From: Balanoglossus misakiensis
Taxonomy: Eukaryota > Hemichordata
Direction: 5' to 3'
Assembly: GCA_040954595.2 (NCBI GenBank)
Contig: CM082591.2
Span: forward strand, 124,001 to 188,000
Length of the DNA: 64,000 bases
Shown: piece by piece, positions 1 to 14,400 of the stretch
Position numbering within the stretch: the first letter of the stretch is position 1
How the letters are laid out: each line of letters starts with the position of its first letter
The notes under the pieces: generated by a model
Seen by the model: only the letters and a program-made list of their open reading frames with translations
What the model was told of the DNA's origin: nothing
The model's database searches: none
Program-made: the position numbers and the translations under genes

Positions 1-3000
1 GTTCAAATGACATCACATCAGTCTGACACTTTCTTGAAGCTCTCCCTTGATGAACTTTATCTTTTTCAGTGTATGCATCATAACAGATCCTATAGGTCAC
101 CAGGTGTGACCCATTGACCCAGCCGCATAACCTCATATGAATATAACATTGTTGGTGTCAAACCATATGTGATATAGTATATGTTGAATATGGGTAGGTA
201 GCATTAACTTCAAATGACAAACATTTCTGTGTTTGTGGAATTACACAATCATCACACAAGACTAAAAAGGGAATCTCGTACACCTCTTTCAAAAGTTGGA
301 ATCATGCAAAGAAACACAATTGAATCGTTGAAGATTACTTTGGAATATTGTGCTGGTAACACGTATATTGACAGACACTGGAAAAGTTAGAGCTTTTTGT
401 ACCTAACACAACAATACATCAAATTAAATAATATCAATTCAAGTCCATCCTAGCTGCTAGTTTCGCCAAGACTTCATAATAATGGAACCGAGCAGTTAAC
501 TGTCGTGACAGAAAATAACTAGATATAAAACCAGAATAGGCCATTATTGTAAAGTGGTGAAAGAACACTTCTCTGCTGGCCTATCATTTATGATTACTGC
601 ACGTGTTCTGTTTTCCCCCAAGGAAGCCATTATTATAATGAGACTCTAATAGTCCCATCCCAGACCCCATACATGACATCCTCAATTTTCCACAATTTAC
701 TTTTTGTTGTTGCCCAATGACTCGAATCAGCACGGCTAATAAGTAGAAGCGTATTAGCAGCGCCTGGAGAATTAGCAAGTCGCCTAGCTGCTGTCTATAC
801 TGAACGAGATTGCTGAACCACAGAACCTACAAACATTGCCAATTAACCTTTGACAGATTTTTAGCAATAATGTAATAGTACAGTGTTGTCCTTTCTCACT
901 TCATTAAAATGAAGTGCAGTATTTGCTGTGGTATAAACAACAAACCTTCAAGTTGGCAAAATAGAATACAAACCAAATAACAAGAGATTATGAAAAATGA
1001 ACCTAAACTGTCTGTACAGGAAGTGGGAGAGAAATGAGAATTACGTTTCAGTGATTTCAAAATCATTCATACAATGCATGCATGTGCATATTAATCAAGT
1101 AAGTGTTCCGTAAGCAACCCAATTGGTGAAATGCGTAAGTTGAACACCAGGGTACAAACAACACAAATGCATAAACTGACCGGAGATATCCGCCCATTCT
1201 AATGTACGTGCTGACACACGCATATTTCATTTTGTACCGGTATCATGTGACCGCCCCTTCCACCGCTGAAGTCTGTGCGCGACACATTATTCCAGAGAAA
1301 GCCTATTTGCATGAAGGTTTTTCTGTTCCATGCACATACCATTTACAGTCCTTTACGTAGCAAACATATTAACGTTTAATGGAAATTATTTCCAGCAACA
1401 TGCCTTTCACTTCCTGTTGATATGAAAATAATCGATAGTCTGTGCCAAGTAATATCAGAGCAACTACAAAATTTTGAACGGCTATGTGATATGGTTGATA
1501 TCAACTATATTCAATCCCCTGGAACAACTGTGACGCATTTGATTTATGATCGACTTCAAACAGTAAAAACGTCAACATGTTTTTCACATTGAACATGAAA
1601 ATCCACAAGATTTTGTTACCATGGAAATTAAACTATTCCCATCACAGTCAAATATACATTGACATGATCAATCGGTTGAATCCAAACTTCAAAATGCCTT
1701 TAAAGTCTTGGAGTTAAGTCCCTTGCTTATTGTATTCATTGATTGTCTTGATAATGACTTCATTCATAAGTTAATCTCCCCTTTTACAAGCTCTTGGGTG
1801 GCTAACAATTTTTCAAATTTCAAAGAAACATATAAGCATACATTAGTAGGCCTTTACGTCAAGCACCTTTTTGACTGGGCTATTCAACCTGATTTAGCTA
1901 TAGCACATCCTGTACATCATTAAAAGTAATAACACATCTTCGAATATTAGGCAAATTACCATCATTCGCTTAAAATATTCAACACGTCACTATGACTTTA
2001 TGCAGGAGACCTTTTGAAAACAGGGTTTTCACCATCTTGTTTCCAAAAAATATCACCGCTTTAATTTTTCTGTCAGTCAATTTATTCTCAATTTTAAGAG
2101 AGAATAATCTAAACTTGACTTCAGTCTCTAGAAGACAGATTGACACTGCGGTTGGAGAATGATCTAATTCAACATATGTGTTTGATATCGCATCTAACGG
2201 GCATATTTAAATGATTTGTACAGTTAGCGCTTCTCCAATCATCTCATACCTTTTTTATCAATGGGAAAACGGCTGTATTAACCTCACACGTTTAACTTTA
2301 ACACAAAACTACAGTTAAAGTGGCTCAGACCACACACTTTTCTGTGGACGTGTAGGTGTAGTTATCTCGTCTGTAATGAAGTACCTTGTTCACTATTAAT
2401 ATTTTATTTATTGGATTGCTGACTGTCTCTAATGTTCTTTCAAGCTTAAAGTTCAAAGATAAAAGCCTTACTTTATGCGTCCCTAGTTACCAGTCGATAT
2501 TTGCAACCACTGCCTTAAACTTTGAAATAGTGCCAGAGGGAACATCTTCTTGAGTTAATTCTTTGTCGAAGGAAATCCAACGAACCATTTAATGACTTAA
2601 ATTTAACAATGAAAATGATGAGGACAACAATGATGATGATAATGATGATGATGGTCATGATCTTGATGGTGGTGATGTTTGTGGTGATTTTCTCATAAAC
2701 TTAGGCATTTCTACTCTTTTGAAGATTCATTTAATCTGTGTTAAGTTAATTAATGTGCTCATGTCTTAGATTGTCTTTGTAATCTTCACCACACATGAAC
2801 TAAATGCTACGAAACAGTCAATTTTATGCTGAATATTGTAGATTCATAGATTATTTAAGAATATTGCTTGATCAAAGTAAGCACATTGCCTTCGCAAACC
2901 AATGAAGTTTCAGCGGTAATCCAATTCTCAATGGCATCTCATCGGGTTATAAGATCTTACCTAACAATCCCTTCCAAAGATCCATTGTGTCTGTCATTGA

Positions 3001-6000
3001 ATTTTATTTGTGACCAAGACATAATAGAAATAGAGCACCTTTTATTAATAGGCCCTGAGGATGGTAAGTAATTTCAACTCTGAAATTAAGTGTATTGCTT
3101 CTATAAACTACTGTGAACATGAGTGTGTGCATTAAAAGCGTCAATAGAATTCATCATTCCATGTTTATGGTTGCAGACAGTGTTTGGCATTCACTTCAGT
3201 TAGGTTGTTGATCATCAAGTGTACTGCGACAGATATTGACTCCCATGCCAGCGGGTGAATGCCCCGGATGTCACTCAGTGGGTGGACTCTATTGGATTTC
3301 ACTAAGATATTCATCCGAATCATCGACAACCATATTTCTTGACAGCCGAATCACTTTCTGATGTAACATTTTTCAAAAGCTCCAGTATGTCTTCACGTTT
3401 GACAAGATGAAGTACCTCAGTACAGAAACGGCAATTGTGAAAACAATGTATGTGCATACTATTACAGTTGTGTACTTTTGCAATAGTGCACAGACAAGAA
3501 ACTTTCTATGCAGATACTGTACTGTCTATACAGCCCCATTGCTGAAATCACCGTAGCGTGCCTTGAAACTGGCCTTCATCTTGTTGAAATAAGGTTTCAT
3601 CCCATCTTGACCTTTCACCCTTGTTACTATCCTTGAAATAATAAAATTTAATTGCCACCACTAATCTCAGTTGGACACTTTTACTGGAACGCTGTAAATT
3701 CCGAAATGGGGCTTTCTGGGACAAGGTCATGCTGTCACTGTGTCTAAATAAGTTTTAACATTATCAGATAATTTAAAACACATTTTGACTTTGGGGTTTT
3801 GCCTCAGAAAATTCTTCTGATGTGAAGTTAAGTGCAGAAAAGGAAGCGTTTTTAAAAGTTCGCCATCATAACATATATTCAGCATGCTGTTATCTCACAG
3901 TATAAATTAATGGCAAACTTGACCGTTTTCTCCATTTATTTCATGTTTCCTTATTGTTTGACAGAAAGCAGATTGTTTTGCTCACACACGCCCTACAGTA
4001 TGTGTACTATACACACTCATTATATTCTGTTTTCGTATTCTTACACCTTGGCGGTTTGATTTTCTCAGGCTGTTGCTGAATACTTGACATGCACAGCATA
4101 GAGTCTGTTGTTAACGCATTTCTATGGTTGGTGCTTTGGAACGTGTTACATAAAGCAAAGAAGTGATTGCATGGATATGTGACTGATTACAGAACAGAAA
4201 TAACCAACCCTCATGAAATTGTCTCATTATTGATCAGGAAAGAAACAAAATGAAAGAAAGGTAGCTTGGTTCATTGAAAACTGTATGCTGTGTATAGATC
4301 AAAGGCGTTAATACAAACAATCACACATATCAGGCAGTAACCATGGGAATGATGGAACACTTCAGTATAATTTTGTACCCTATGGATTATCGCGATTACA
4401 AAAATGTGAAGGCTTGTCGAGCGAAAGACGTTTTGCACCAACGAGACTTTGTATGCCAAGAACAGAGGCAACAAGAAACAGGTCTCATTTTAAACGATCA
4501 AGACATCTGACATTTGCAATACAAGTGGATTTTCAGGGCTTCTTATTTTTTTCATGAAATTTCCTGATACCATCATAATTACTAGTTTGCCGTATTCATC
4601 AGTGATAAGCTGGGTCGCAGTCATAACGTTTACTACTCATATGATGCCTAAATATGCATCCAACCGAGCTAACAGACTTTAATTTATACATGATTACATT
4701 GACTTTTGGTGATAAGCACCTAATCTGGAGCCCAACAGTAATCAATGTTGTCTAAGGGATCCTATCGCCAATTACTGGATTTTACTGATTTTAGGATTTA
4801 TCCAAATCCATTGGGTATGCCTACTTAAAACACAGACGCCTAACAAATGGAAATCCTTCGTTCTTCAGACCCTTTGCAAACCAGAATTCCGTTACAAAAA
4901 CCTCTTGTCTGTCACTGCCAGTCACCTGGCAACCACCCAACACCCACGCAAAACTAATAACCAATCCCGTATAAGCACCCTCCCACCATCCATCCATCTA
5001 CGGTATTCCTCTGTGATCAACTCACTTGGCAACGCAATCAATTCAAGACCTTAGAGAAATTTAGAATGCAGTGGCCAATCCTTTGCTCTGTTAGGTCATG
5101 TCTTACATTTTGCTGACATTTTTGTATGTTACATAACTGACAACTGTTATCTAAAGTGACCCAGAAGATTGAGTTTGATTCACCCGTCTTCACTTAATAC
5201 TTGGTTCATGTGTACTGCTTTCCATTTTCCAGTAGATTCTTACATGCAATTTCACAACACTTCCTAAACTGTGCATTTTACAAATGATACCTCCATATAA
5301 CCTGTCAATGAGAAAAGGGCTTATTGAATTCCATAAGTAGGCTTTTAGTTCCTACTTTAAAGGAGTTTTATATGTAAAATGTTGACACGCAGGCCATAGT
5401 TGCTACAATGCAGAATCTATCGATACGAGTTTGATCGAAAGTTGAAAAACTGCAGCTCTGTGAAATAGTGTTCAATGGTTGTCATTCAATGCAAACCTTT
5501 TGATGCCACTAAACAGTTCTGCTAAAAGCGTGCAAATTTAACTTGATAATTTTATCAGAACTGGCTATTCCTTTTGGCTTAACTACGTTTATTAGCAGGG
5601 GAAAAACAAAAACACTTTCACAACAAGCATTATTATGAATAGCCTATTGGGAAAATAATGAACAATAATCACGTTCAAAACAAAGTGAAAAGTACACTGG
5701 ACTTTAAACAAAATGTATAATTAGTATTTCATGCATGGTTTGTATCTCTCTTGGCGTCGCGTCTTGCAGCCTAGGGAGAACTGTCTATCCCACATTGCTT
5801 CAACTTGGAAAATCCTGAATGCACGCTGTGTTCTTTGCGGCACCTCATCTGATTTCTACAATTCCAGCTAATTATATAACATATGAACGATTCGACACTT
5901 TCTGTATTCCCAATGTGGATCTTCACAGCCAGATAAGACAGCGAGCGCGTCTGTAGTGAGCAAGTTCTTGAGAATACGTTAAGTTTGTCAGTGTTTAGCA

Positions 6001-9000
6001 CGTTGTACAGGTGTTTCTATAATGGTTTACAAGCATTTATCACTGATGAGTGGCTGTACCATTCTTTCCATTTAATAACTCTAAAACTGATCTGCTTGCT
6101 TTTAAAAGTTACTTGCAACTGATAAATCACGTGATATCTTTATCGGCCTGCAGTAATCTTGTCAGATACAATCATACCACTTTATATTACGTCATGACAT
6201 CGAATGACTTGCCATATCACCAACATGATTTTTGTTATAATTACAATCGACAAACTCTGATCACATCAGATATGGCATGCTTTCTGATATATTCTAAAAT
6301 TTTCTGGTTTTGGCAACACAATGACATTAAGGTTTATTGTGAGATCTTGTATCTTCTTGTTGAATCTATTCTCTCAGGAAATATGGATATTCAGTCACTT
6401 TCAACAAGGTACAATGTACAAGTGTCTTATATCAGTTAGAATCGCGCTTGACATTTTCTGTGAGACAAGACCGTCCAGCATTTTCTTGGATATTCTGATT
6501 GATGTTATCAGAGAAAACATCTGACTATGACACAGACAGAGGAGTATAAGTATTAAATATTCCCTAAGGTCTCATTACCGTTATTTTCATAATCGCTTTG
6601 ACATGTGAGATGTCTTTGGTTGAGTGAACGTCAATGGATTGGCATTTTTGAATTCTATTTGCTGTTGTTATTTTAAGCTGGTTGACTTAGTGCCTGCTTT
6701 ATCTCTCTACTCACAGAACATGCATTTGTTGAAACCCTTTATTTATATATTGGTTGATTTAAAGTCCCTTGTAGGAAATTGTCTGCACTGTTTTCATGAT
6801 TTTACAAAAACAAAAGCCTATATTGATTTTGATAAAAACATGGTTTCAATCATTCTGTTCAGCTTTTTGCACTGAAATCTGAATGCTTTTCTGAAAACAT
6901 TGAATGCTTTTTTCGAAAATATGCACTTCGTTGTTAGCGATGGAGATTCAGAGAATTAATTACTTGTCAAGTTCATACAAAATGTTTCATAGTTTATGCG
7001 TAATCCATGCGTCTAGGCTGACTCCACACATGCTGTATTCGTCGTTTATGCAGAGCGAGCTGAAACACAACACCAATACATTGATGTGGTGCGTTTGTAG
7101 CAAACATTTACATTTGCTGTTTGAGGCAAGATTAGTGTTGACATAATCACAATAGAAAAACACAAAATGGGGCAAAGTGTTTACAAACAATCATTCGTAT
7201 CAATATCACATGATACATATCCTTCTTCACTTTGGCCTACATCCAAAGAAGATTTCTCAGAATGGTGTAGTCCATTAGAAGGAACATGTCAATTTCAAAG
7301 GATGCTCAGCTTATTCTGAATATTCTTGCGGAAATGCGTAACATTTTCATTCCTTGTTTGCTTCATTTAACATAATTGAGTTTGGATTTTACACTACAAA
7401 AAGCTTCAAATATGTGAATTTTAACTAAATTGTTGTAAAACCAAACATTCAATGTAGGTATGTACGTATACATGTGGACATTGCTTCCACATTTAACTAC
7501 CAGTGAATCAACAGTAACACAATTATGTTATCCTTTTCTTATTTGACAAGTAATGTCGCACAAAAAGATCTTACAGAATCCCACCAAGAATCGCTGTACT
7601 TATATAGGTTTAAATGTATGGATGAAACGTGATTAGAAGACTGATCTGTCTTTTATGTTTAGGAAACATTAAATATTGATGCTAGATTTCTTTATTCTAA
7701 AGTCTGGACGGGAGATAGTATTAAGGTTTAATAGTTAATTTGGATTATCTGGGTACACCTGACGGCACAATTGTACATTTTCTAAGCTACTTTTTGAATT
7801 GTTCATGTGGAAATGTATCCTGTCTCTGTTTATGAAAAATTAAAGAGGATTTAGGCTTGCAGAGTACTCGTCGTGGCACGCACAGCAAGAACAATACAAA
7901 AGATAAGCATTGTGAATGATATTTAGGAGATGCTTGATTTTAATCATTTGTATGTAAAGGTTGTTGGCAAAGGATTACATTGTCCGATTGTTCAAAGAAT
8001 ATAATCCCTTGAAAATAGCAAAACATTAAGACGGAATCAACCTCCGTATGCGGTCGATGAAACATTTTTTTTTAACAAAGCCAATTCTTTTTGGATTTAC
8101 TTGTTTCCGTTGAGCTGTATGGGTGATTGACATCTCCTAGGACTCACGACACACTTGTCACATGAGATGTTACTGTAGCTATAGATGTTGACATCTTTGA
8201 GTGTTACGTTCATTGCTTTGTCAATAAATAATCTGATTTTCCGGCAGACCAGTTTATTTAGCAATCCGCTGTCTCGGTGTCCTAAATTACTTGGCAGATT
8301 CTATGAAATGACCTGAGGCATAGACGACACTATTGCCACATCTTGCACTCATATATTCTAGGACTCCCCCTTTATGTTGTATATCAATACGATGGAATTG
8401 ACTGTAATCTATTACGATTGCCCAATGTGATAAAGTTGTATCCTAAGGGTAGACAAGGTTGTGATAATTATTACGAACAGGAGACGCATAATTGATTCAA
8501 ACAGCAAGTGTAGAAGATTCTGCAGATGTGATTGGCAGTTCTTCTGAAAGAAATTGACTGATGATAGATTAGGCCTGATTAAATTGACAAGATAGAGTCT
8601 TCATGATTAGTCTTCGTTTAACAAAACTGAAAAGTTATTAGCTACAGATCCAATGCATAGAGAAGCAGCTGAATTTTAGGTGCCTATAAAGACGTCTCTA
8701 TGCAAAGAAAATCAAATCACAACTCCTCGAACGTAGCTGTAAAGTTTTTGATCATAAATTATCAGTTGAGGTCATGATAATAAGCTTATTACGATGTCGT
8801 CATATTGTATGTGATTTACAGTAATGTTATACTAATTCGCAAGTACACACGAAATTAATTCAAAAATCAAGATTTGTGTATTATGTTAGTTTTCTTGTAT
8901 CAAACACAGTTTCTGATGTACAACACCATCAATTCCAGGATCTTTTCCAAGCGCAGATTGTGACATCTCTACATCTATGCTTATAGTATCATATTATGCT

Positions 9001-11323
9001 CCATAATCTCTGAGATTAATCTGTCTTAGGTTTTCCAATTACAGGCATTGTAATAGAAATTCAACAGGGGGACACTAAAGTGAGTTATTATCTTGAACTA
9101 TTTGTGCAAAAGAGCGATTGAATAAGATCTGGTCCAGACCATAAGGTCACTTACAAGGGTTCATTTGATTGGCTATGTCTACCTTAAAAGTACAAGTCAA
9201 AATGAAATGTGATTTTCAGGAGGAATGCGAATGAGGACAAGGACAATCAAAGACACATTTCATTTTTTGACAGCTTCCTATTTGAACTCAGAGATTAATA
9301 TTATACTGTTATATCAGGTGTCAACTATTGGGCAGGATAGCCAACTATTTTCGACAAACCTGATGTCATTTATTGGCTTTTACCAGGGATTTATCATAAC
9401 TGTCTTGACTTTGTTCTGTGTACTTTGTGGTTAATGTGCTGTTTTGACAGCAGTAATATATGGACCCTGATAATTGCCAGAAATAAAATAAGAATATTCA
9501 CTTCTGAAATATATCAGACAATCCCCGGAAAGAGTGCAGTCTAGATGATAGAGATGATATTGAATGTTGTATGTTTCCTATGTATATGTTTTGGGCTATC
9601 CCTACTTGTACGAAACAGATAGCCAGCGTATTCATGTTACCGGCCGGATAGTACAAGATAAAACATTAATTTATCTTGTATTAGGACGAGTTGTTGATAA
9701 ATGAAGGTAACACAATAAGACGTAAAAATGGAATTTGAAGACACTTGGTAAAAGTCACATTTTAGTACTGTGCTTTGAAAACTGTATTACGGTCTAACAA
9801 ATGTGTGTCTAAGCAATGCTACATGTCATTTGCTTTTATTGTTGAGGAAAATCACTGAGCAGATGCAACGTAATCGCAATTCACACTTCATGACTATGAC
9901 ATGACATTTAAACTGATTCTATCACTTAATCAATTTTTACATTATTTTGTTATGAGTTTAGTGCTATGTAGTGTCACGATTGATGTGTACAATTATACTT
10001 GCTGATTACAAATTAGCACTTAAGTTAAAGAGATCAATGTCATTCTATCTGATGAAACACATCTTCAACTTCAGAATGAAGGTAATTGAACACCAATCGG
10101 CAAAAACTATCAAAGGATAATCGAATGAGCAAAGTAATGCAATGATGTGATGTGGAATGTAGTGTTTAGCTCAATCAAAAGCCACTCTGAGCTCTCAGCA
10201 ATTTACGATCTTTACAATTGGATGTACTACTACTAACAACAATGTAAGTGCGACATAAATGGACTTGGAGAGTATTTAATTGAAAGTTATGGTGACTTTT
10301 AAGACAAGTAGTATTCAACCACTGATGTCGTTAAATATATGGGGCAGACAAATCGAGGACAAATCCCTCGCAGAAAAAGTGACATGGCATTTTGAAGTTC
10401 GTGTGTAGATGACATCATGATGTTATCATCACGTAGAACCTAGCACTGCGTAACTGCAATTGACAGATGGTAGCTATGTTACAGTACAGTGACCAAGTTG
10501 AAATCGGATGTATCTGAAATGTACATCATTGAGACGACACCAATCTATCATTTGATTGCATAGCAATGATAAAACATGCAAATATTGAACAATATCCCCA
10601 AGTTGCTCCTTTCCAAATAACTTCGTTATTTATTCAACAGCTGTTCGGCGTCCGACAGACACGCAGTTTCGATCCAACCATCCCTGTGACGTGAGCAATG
10701 TTTATCTCCCTCGGGGCTATTCGCAGTATAACGAACAAGTCACGACATGACTTTTAAGACTATTCGATCTTCTGCCATGGGCATTCTACTGCTGCAAGTA
10801 ACGACAATGTCCGCCGACACAATTATGTCTACTCATTCTGAATGCAATAGTTGAAACATAAACTCAAACGAATATTAACCAGAAGTGTATGATCTTTAGG
10901 TTGTAAATAACGTATCCCACGCTTTCCACATTAATGATCTTGCATTCACTTCGATGAGGAAACTACTTACATCCTGGAATGACATCTCTAACTGTTCTGA
11001 CATATATGATATATGATTATCAAGAAATACTAAAACAAAATGTTTATATGAACATTTTAGTACTGAAATAAATACACTTGAAAGTTGGGGTTCATTAAGG
11101 TTTTGTTAGCCGAGACAACAAGAAGTATGTGGCTTTCTCGAATCGTGATCGGCAATTATATTATACCAGTATATTGATGGTGTAAATCACGCTATTTGAT
11201 TGGTCGAGACACGACACGTGACCGTGATATATTAGCCATATACCACAGTCATATATCATAGTTAAAGAAAATGCCTTTTTAAAATGTTTTATGCAAAGTT
11301 TCAATATACTGGCATAATATAAT
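1..11323. other. gene-poor stretch, no supported coding sequence
   Basis: Only short open frames are present on either strand (the longest, 6050-6439 plus, is low-complexity and AT-rich in codon content), and none carries a recognisable domain or a pair of consistent splice sites. A GAT-rich microsatellite lies near 2.6 kb, and a possible 12-nt exon-like segment at 3052-3063 ends in a strong donor. Otherwise I see only AT-rich unique sequence, which could be intergenic or belong to a long intron of a gene outside the window. Confidence 0.6.
2612..2675. repeat. GAT-rich imperfect microsatellite
   Basis: Repeated GAT triplets interrupted by AAC, AAT and GGT variants; a simple-sequence repeat with no coding context. 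Confidence 0.85.
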
Positions 11324-11466
11324 AGCAATAAAACACCCCCAGCCATGGTATACCACTCGATTTTGACCAGTTCAACTCCATATACGCACTCGCTATCGCT
11401 CGTGCGTATATGTCGTGAACTGGTCAAAATCTCGTGATATACCATGGCTGGGGGTGTTTTATTGCT
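11324..11466. repeat. 143-bp foldback (inverted-repeat) element
   Basis: Two arms of about 65 nt face each other across a loop of roughly 12 nt near 11390-11400. The outer 28 nt of the arms, from AGCAATAAAACACCCCC through CCATGGTAT, match perfectly; inside there are about six mismatches and one single-base indel. The arms end in AGCAATAAAA and TTTTATTGCT. This fits a foldback or MITE-type non-autonomous element, or the hairpin of a longer inverted-repeat transposon. I see no transposase and no clear target-site duplication. An open frame across 11161-11532 on the minus strand is a by-product of the palindrome. Confidence 0.8.
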
Positions 11467-14400
11467 TAAATACATCATGGTCATAGTCATGCCCTTTATC
11501 ATGTGACATTTGGAGAAACTAAAGGCACACACATTAAGAAGATATCACAGAAATAGATGTATTTGTGGGTTCTTCATTTCGACTGCTTACTTAGCTGAGT
11601 GTAAAGAGATATGGTGTGTTGTTAGATCAATATGGGTGGCGTCCATTTGACCAGATCTTTCAGTACAACTGCTAACGTTGGAGTCGTGCGAATGTAACAT
11701 TCTTAAGTATAAATGCAATGATAGACAGAACTTGCAACCTGTTGTGATTATATACCATGGACTGATCAATCTAAGTATTGATGTGTGTATTGTAATATCA
11801 AAGCACATCTAGCGAGAAGACACGATAGTTTATAACATGTGTGAACACTTCCTATGATCAATACATTTGCACTACGTTCTATCAAATATTAATTCACATT
11901 TGTGCACATTTTCTGGTAGCGACACAATTATGCTTATTGATCAGACAAACTGATTAGGCAATTTATGCACTGGTTTGCATGCTTACAATTGCAGTCTATT
12001 AGATGTCTGACTGACTGTCTGTCTGCCTTTTTGCGTGTATATCTTTTATTCCATCTGTCCCTCTACCCATCCACCAGTACGCTTGCATTTTGTCTGAGAG
12101 AGTTTCTAGGCTAGCAACAAAATTCTCTGTTGCCAGGAATTATTTATGTGGTTTGGTTCATACTTATAGCGTGTGCATGGAAATATCACATTCCGATCCA
12201 GTATGTCAGAATAGTGCAAACTTTAAGAGCGAGAATGATAGGCTGAGTGATATATGGGAGTGTGTTAGACATTTTCAGTTCAGGAAATTTAACATGAATA
12301 TTTAAAGCCATGCACAAAAATTTTGTATATACTTGTCCTTTTTTATATGAGCTGGCTCTCGATAATAAATAAATAATAATAATAATAAAAAAAGTAAACA
12401 AATCATTTCATCTTTGCTTAGTAGTATTTGTTGAATAAAGGAGAACAACCAAACATAGGTGATATTATAGCTTGACCATAATGGAGTGAGGGAGGTTATG
12501 CTTATCTCAACAGTAATTTTTTAAATCTGCAAATTAACTAGCGATTATCTGTTGAATGTATTGACAGTCATCCTTAACAATTCTATGAGAGATATTGAGA
12601 GCCTTGTACCACAGAATCATTATACAGAGTATCAATTGGAATGTACACGACAAGCATCTTTAACTCCATTCTTAGTTCCTCATAGAAACGAATCTCGCTA
12701 GGATGGGAATGTAGTTAACGCTTGCATCGATGCGTGTTTAATAAGCTTACAGGGTGCTTTATACGAAGTCTCTTTGGTCGTCAAAGAACTATGATCACCA
12801 AAATTGAGCCTTGATTAAAGTTCTTCCTTGAACACTTTGGCTCCCAAAGATCAAACCACAAGACACGCGTAACCTTAGTATAAATGTCACCGGCATTCAT
12901 TAAGTCTATATTAATGCTTTCAAGCTATAGAACTCCACATAGCAGAAAGCCTGATACAAAATTACTAGGCACTAAGTCTTTATAGCAATGAACGATTATT
13001 TGTAAGAACTTTTATTAAACGTTAATGAGAAAGTAAGGGTTATATTTTGGCATTGTGTTGCTAAGTATCAAGTTAAAATATTCTTAATTAGTTTTTAAAC
13101 TATTCAAATTGTTCGTGCTTTTTGGCACATAGCAGTTTTTATTGTGTTGTATGTATTTCAAATATAGCTGACTGTGCAAATCCACTTTTGAAAGGTTGCA
13201 GTCACGCGAGACTATATCTATCTCTCTCTTTGAACTTCTCATTTCCTAGATGATTTTTTTATCAATTTTAATATTCAAAAAATTCATTGACATTATGAAC
13301 GAAGCCTCCTAGAATCTAAAAATAGATTACATTTGAACTGTCTTCAGGAGGGAGATAATAATTTCTGAACTTTAATAATGAGAGCGACAGTGACAGCCCC
13401 GCTTTGCTTTGCTCACCATGTATAGATGGAACTCTTAATATCTTATAACAAGCCATTTGCTCGTCTCCACTTTACAAAATGACCAGTAAGCCTAATTACA
13501 TCATGCTTTTCATTTCTGGTTAAAGATTAAATTACATTTTATCCTAATCTTTAATTATTTTTTTCCGAATGTAATCCCTGGTGAAGTGTAACTTTATGAT
13601 ATATACCAGCCTGAGTCTGCAGAGCATGAATTAAACATATTTTTTTCTTGTACATGTTGTATGAATAATCCTGTGTTTTGATAAAACAAACTATGGTTTA
13701 CACTTGTATATTATTGAAAGGCATATTTATGAGAAACACTAGCAATGGTACGGTATTCTAAAGTAATTCACATGGAAGAATATGCTTGTTTGAAAACAGC
13801 TCCATGCTTATGAATTCTACATTAATTTTCATTATTGCTGTTGGTTTACACAGTCCCAGATAATGTCCAATAAATTGTTGATAACAAATCACCAGTTCGT
13901 GTAGTGACTAAGAATGCCCTCAGCAATTAATCACAATTATGATGAAAATGTAGTTATAAGCTAACTCAATCTGAGTTGTTCTGCAACACATGCTGACATT
14001 CACATGTATTTCAATTTTTAATTCCCCCTCCGGATCATAAGAAGCCTATATGTTATCCGTTTTACCACCAGGGAATAGCTGTTGCCATATCAAGAACGTG
14101 GCGACCGTCCAAATTGTCTGCAGGTCAGGGATTGTCCCCCAAAGGTCACATGTTAACACTGATGAATGCGAATCTTTCTTCCCACACGCAAAACAACACA
14201 TCCCATATATAATATTAATATTACTTGTTTGCCTACAGCATTTAAAATGCCAATCCTGAAAGTTTTGCAAAAAAGAAATACACATCAATAGGGGAATCAT
14301 GATTAAGACAACATTCTTTGATAAAATATCTACCCTTAGCCAATATTAAACAATAGTGCTTTCCCATAAAGATAAACCGTTGTGAATCAAAATGAGGGCG

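Noticed and set aside
4860-5060. Possible remnant of a LINE reverse-transcriptase C-terminus
   Set aside because: A translated stretch (around STLPPSIHLRYSSVINSLG) is faintly reminiscent, but there is no conserved motif and stops follow at once.
6050-6439. 129-codon plus-strand open frame
   Set aside because: The longest plus-strand open frame, but with no domain, signal peptide, homology cue or splice context; in AT-rich DNA of this length a chance open frame is expected.
11161-11532. 123-codon open frame on the minus strand
   Set aside because: It runs across both arms of the foldback element; its composition follows from the inverted repeat.
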